Source of the DNA: Macquaria australasica
Taxonomy: Eukaryota; Chordata; Actinopteri; Centrarchiformes; Percichthyidae
Reading direction: 5' to 3'
Assembly (NCBI GenBank): GCA_005408345.1
Contig: SEMN01000259.1
Location: 682,001-746,000, forward strand
DNA: 64,000 nucleotides
Positions 63,304 through 64,000 of the stretch are shown in pieces; within the stretch, counting starts at the first letter, position 1; each line of letters begins with the position of its first letter. A program made the position numbers and the translations under genes. The notes under the pieces were generated by a model. The model was not told the origin of the DNA. It did no database searches and saw only the letters and a program-made list of their open reading frames with translations.

Positions 63304-64000
63304 AAGGTTAGCAGAACCATTCAATTCAAAAATACTTTATACCCTTTCAAGGGACAATTTAAAAGGACCAAATGTCATGATTGTCTATCTGATAGTGCTG
63401 TAGCTAAATTTAAGGAAGTGATTCCATCGGCATTAAATTCAGTTCCATGTCTCAATGTAACAGATGACTCCTATGCTAACTTTAGTCCCTCCCAAATTGA
63501 TCATCTTGTTGATAGTGCTGCAGGCTCACTACGAATAACACTCGACTCTATCGCCCCTCTAAAAAAGAAGATAATAAAACAGAGGAGGTTAGCTCCATGG
63601 TATAACCCGCAAACCCGCAAATTAAAACAAACATCGCGAAAACTTGAAAGGAATTGGCGTTCCACCAATCTGGAAGAATCACGTTTAGCCTGGCAAGATA
63701 GTCTTAAAATTTATAGGAAGGCCCTCCGTAATGCCAGAGCAGCTTACTACTCATCATTAATAGAGGAAAATAAGAACAACCCCAGGTTTCTGTTCAGCAC
63801 TGTAGCCAGGCTGACAGAGAGTCACAGCTCTGTTGAGCCATGTATTCCTATAGACCTCAGTAGTAATGACTTTATGAGCTTCTTTAAAGATAAAATTCTA
63901 ACTATTAGAGAAAAAATTCAGCACCTCCTGCCCTCAGTTGGTACTGACTTATCTTCAAACACAGGAACCTTAGAAACAACTGTAAAACCTGTACATTTAG
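63304..64000 (+). mobile_element. LINE (non-LTR retrotransposon) ORF2 fragment, open at window edge
   Basis: One frame is open from 63304 (after TGA at 63301) to the last base, 232 codons, but has no early Met. From about 63373 the product reads CHDCLSDSAVAKFKEVIPSA and continues with APWYNPQTRKLKQTSRKLER, LAWQDSLKIYRKALRNARAA and ENKNNPRFLFSTVARLTES. This is the linker between endonuclease and reverse transcriptase in fish LINE polyproteins, of the L2/Maui type as far as I recall. The start at about 63355 looks 5'-truncated, with 'caattcaaaaatactttat' as flanking repeat. The reverse-transcriptase domain should follow beyond the window. Confidence 0.75.

Noticed and set aside
1..64000. CRISPR arrays, bacterial operons, tRNA or rRNA genes
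   Set aside because: No regularly spaced repeats, no prokaryotic gene organisation and no cloverleaf or rRNA sequence were seen. The DNA is vertebrate.

Overview
The window looks like nuclear DNA from a teleost fish, probably a percomorph. The coding sequence is split by long introns with GT..AG sites. Intergenic DNA is AT-rich, with many simple repeats and MITE/SINE families that I recognise as typical of spiny-rayed fishes. The species cannot be named from the sequence. Three protein-coding genes can be rebuilt exon by exon, and all appear intact.

Layout: (1) 1-9845 is non-coding and is probably mgat4c upstream or 5' intron sequence. (2) 9869-12780, plus strand: mgat4c, three coding exons, 477 aa, a Golgi N-acetylglucosaminyltransferase of the GnT-IV family. 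(3) About 12.8-30.1 kb: 3'UTR and intergenic DNA between two convergent genes. It holds a MITE-like element with TAGGGC ends and a palindromic element split by a solo LTR that still has its 4-bp target-site duplication. (4) 30317-35932, minus strand: nts (neurotensin/neuromedin N precursor), four coding exons, 157 aa, with a TATA box and CRE-like sites upstream. (5) About 36.2-38.9 kb: the shared upstream interval between nts and rassf9, with a long G-tract and a reverse-transcriptase fragment. (6) 38878-49430, plus strand: rassf9, two coding exons separated by a 9.2-kb intron full of transposon relics, 437 aa. (7) 49.4-64 kb: non-coding DNA with three families of dispersed repeats, ending in a LINE fragment whose frame is open at the right edge.

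The order mgat4c(+) - nts(-) - rassf9(+) matches, in mirror image, the human chromosome 12q21 order RASSF9 - NTS - MGAT4C with the same relative orientations. This supports the gene calls and orthology. The genes do not form a pathway; they are an old syntenic block. Human ALX1 lies just beyond RASSF9, so the right-hand desert may carry regulatory DNA for a neighbour outside the window. That is inference.

The most notable points are the neurotensin precursor, which predicts a 14-residue neurotensin (one longer than the mammalian peptide) with a diverged N-terminal half and the neuromedin N variant KSPYIL; a ~79-bp CA microsatellite almost touching the nts exon-3 splice donor; the solo LTR inside the palindrome; and an element with an 8-bp target-site duplication in the rassf9 intron. 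No tRNA, rRNA or CRISPR array was recognised.
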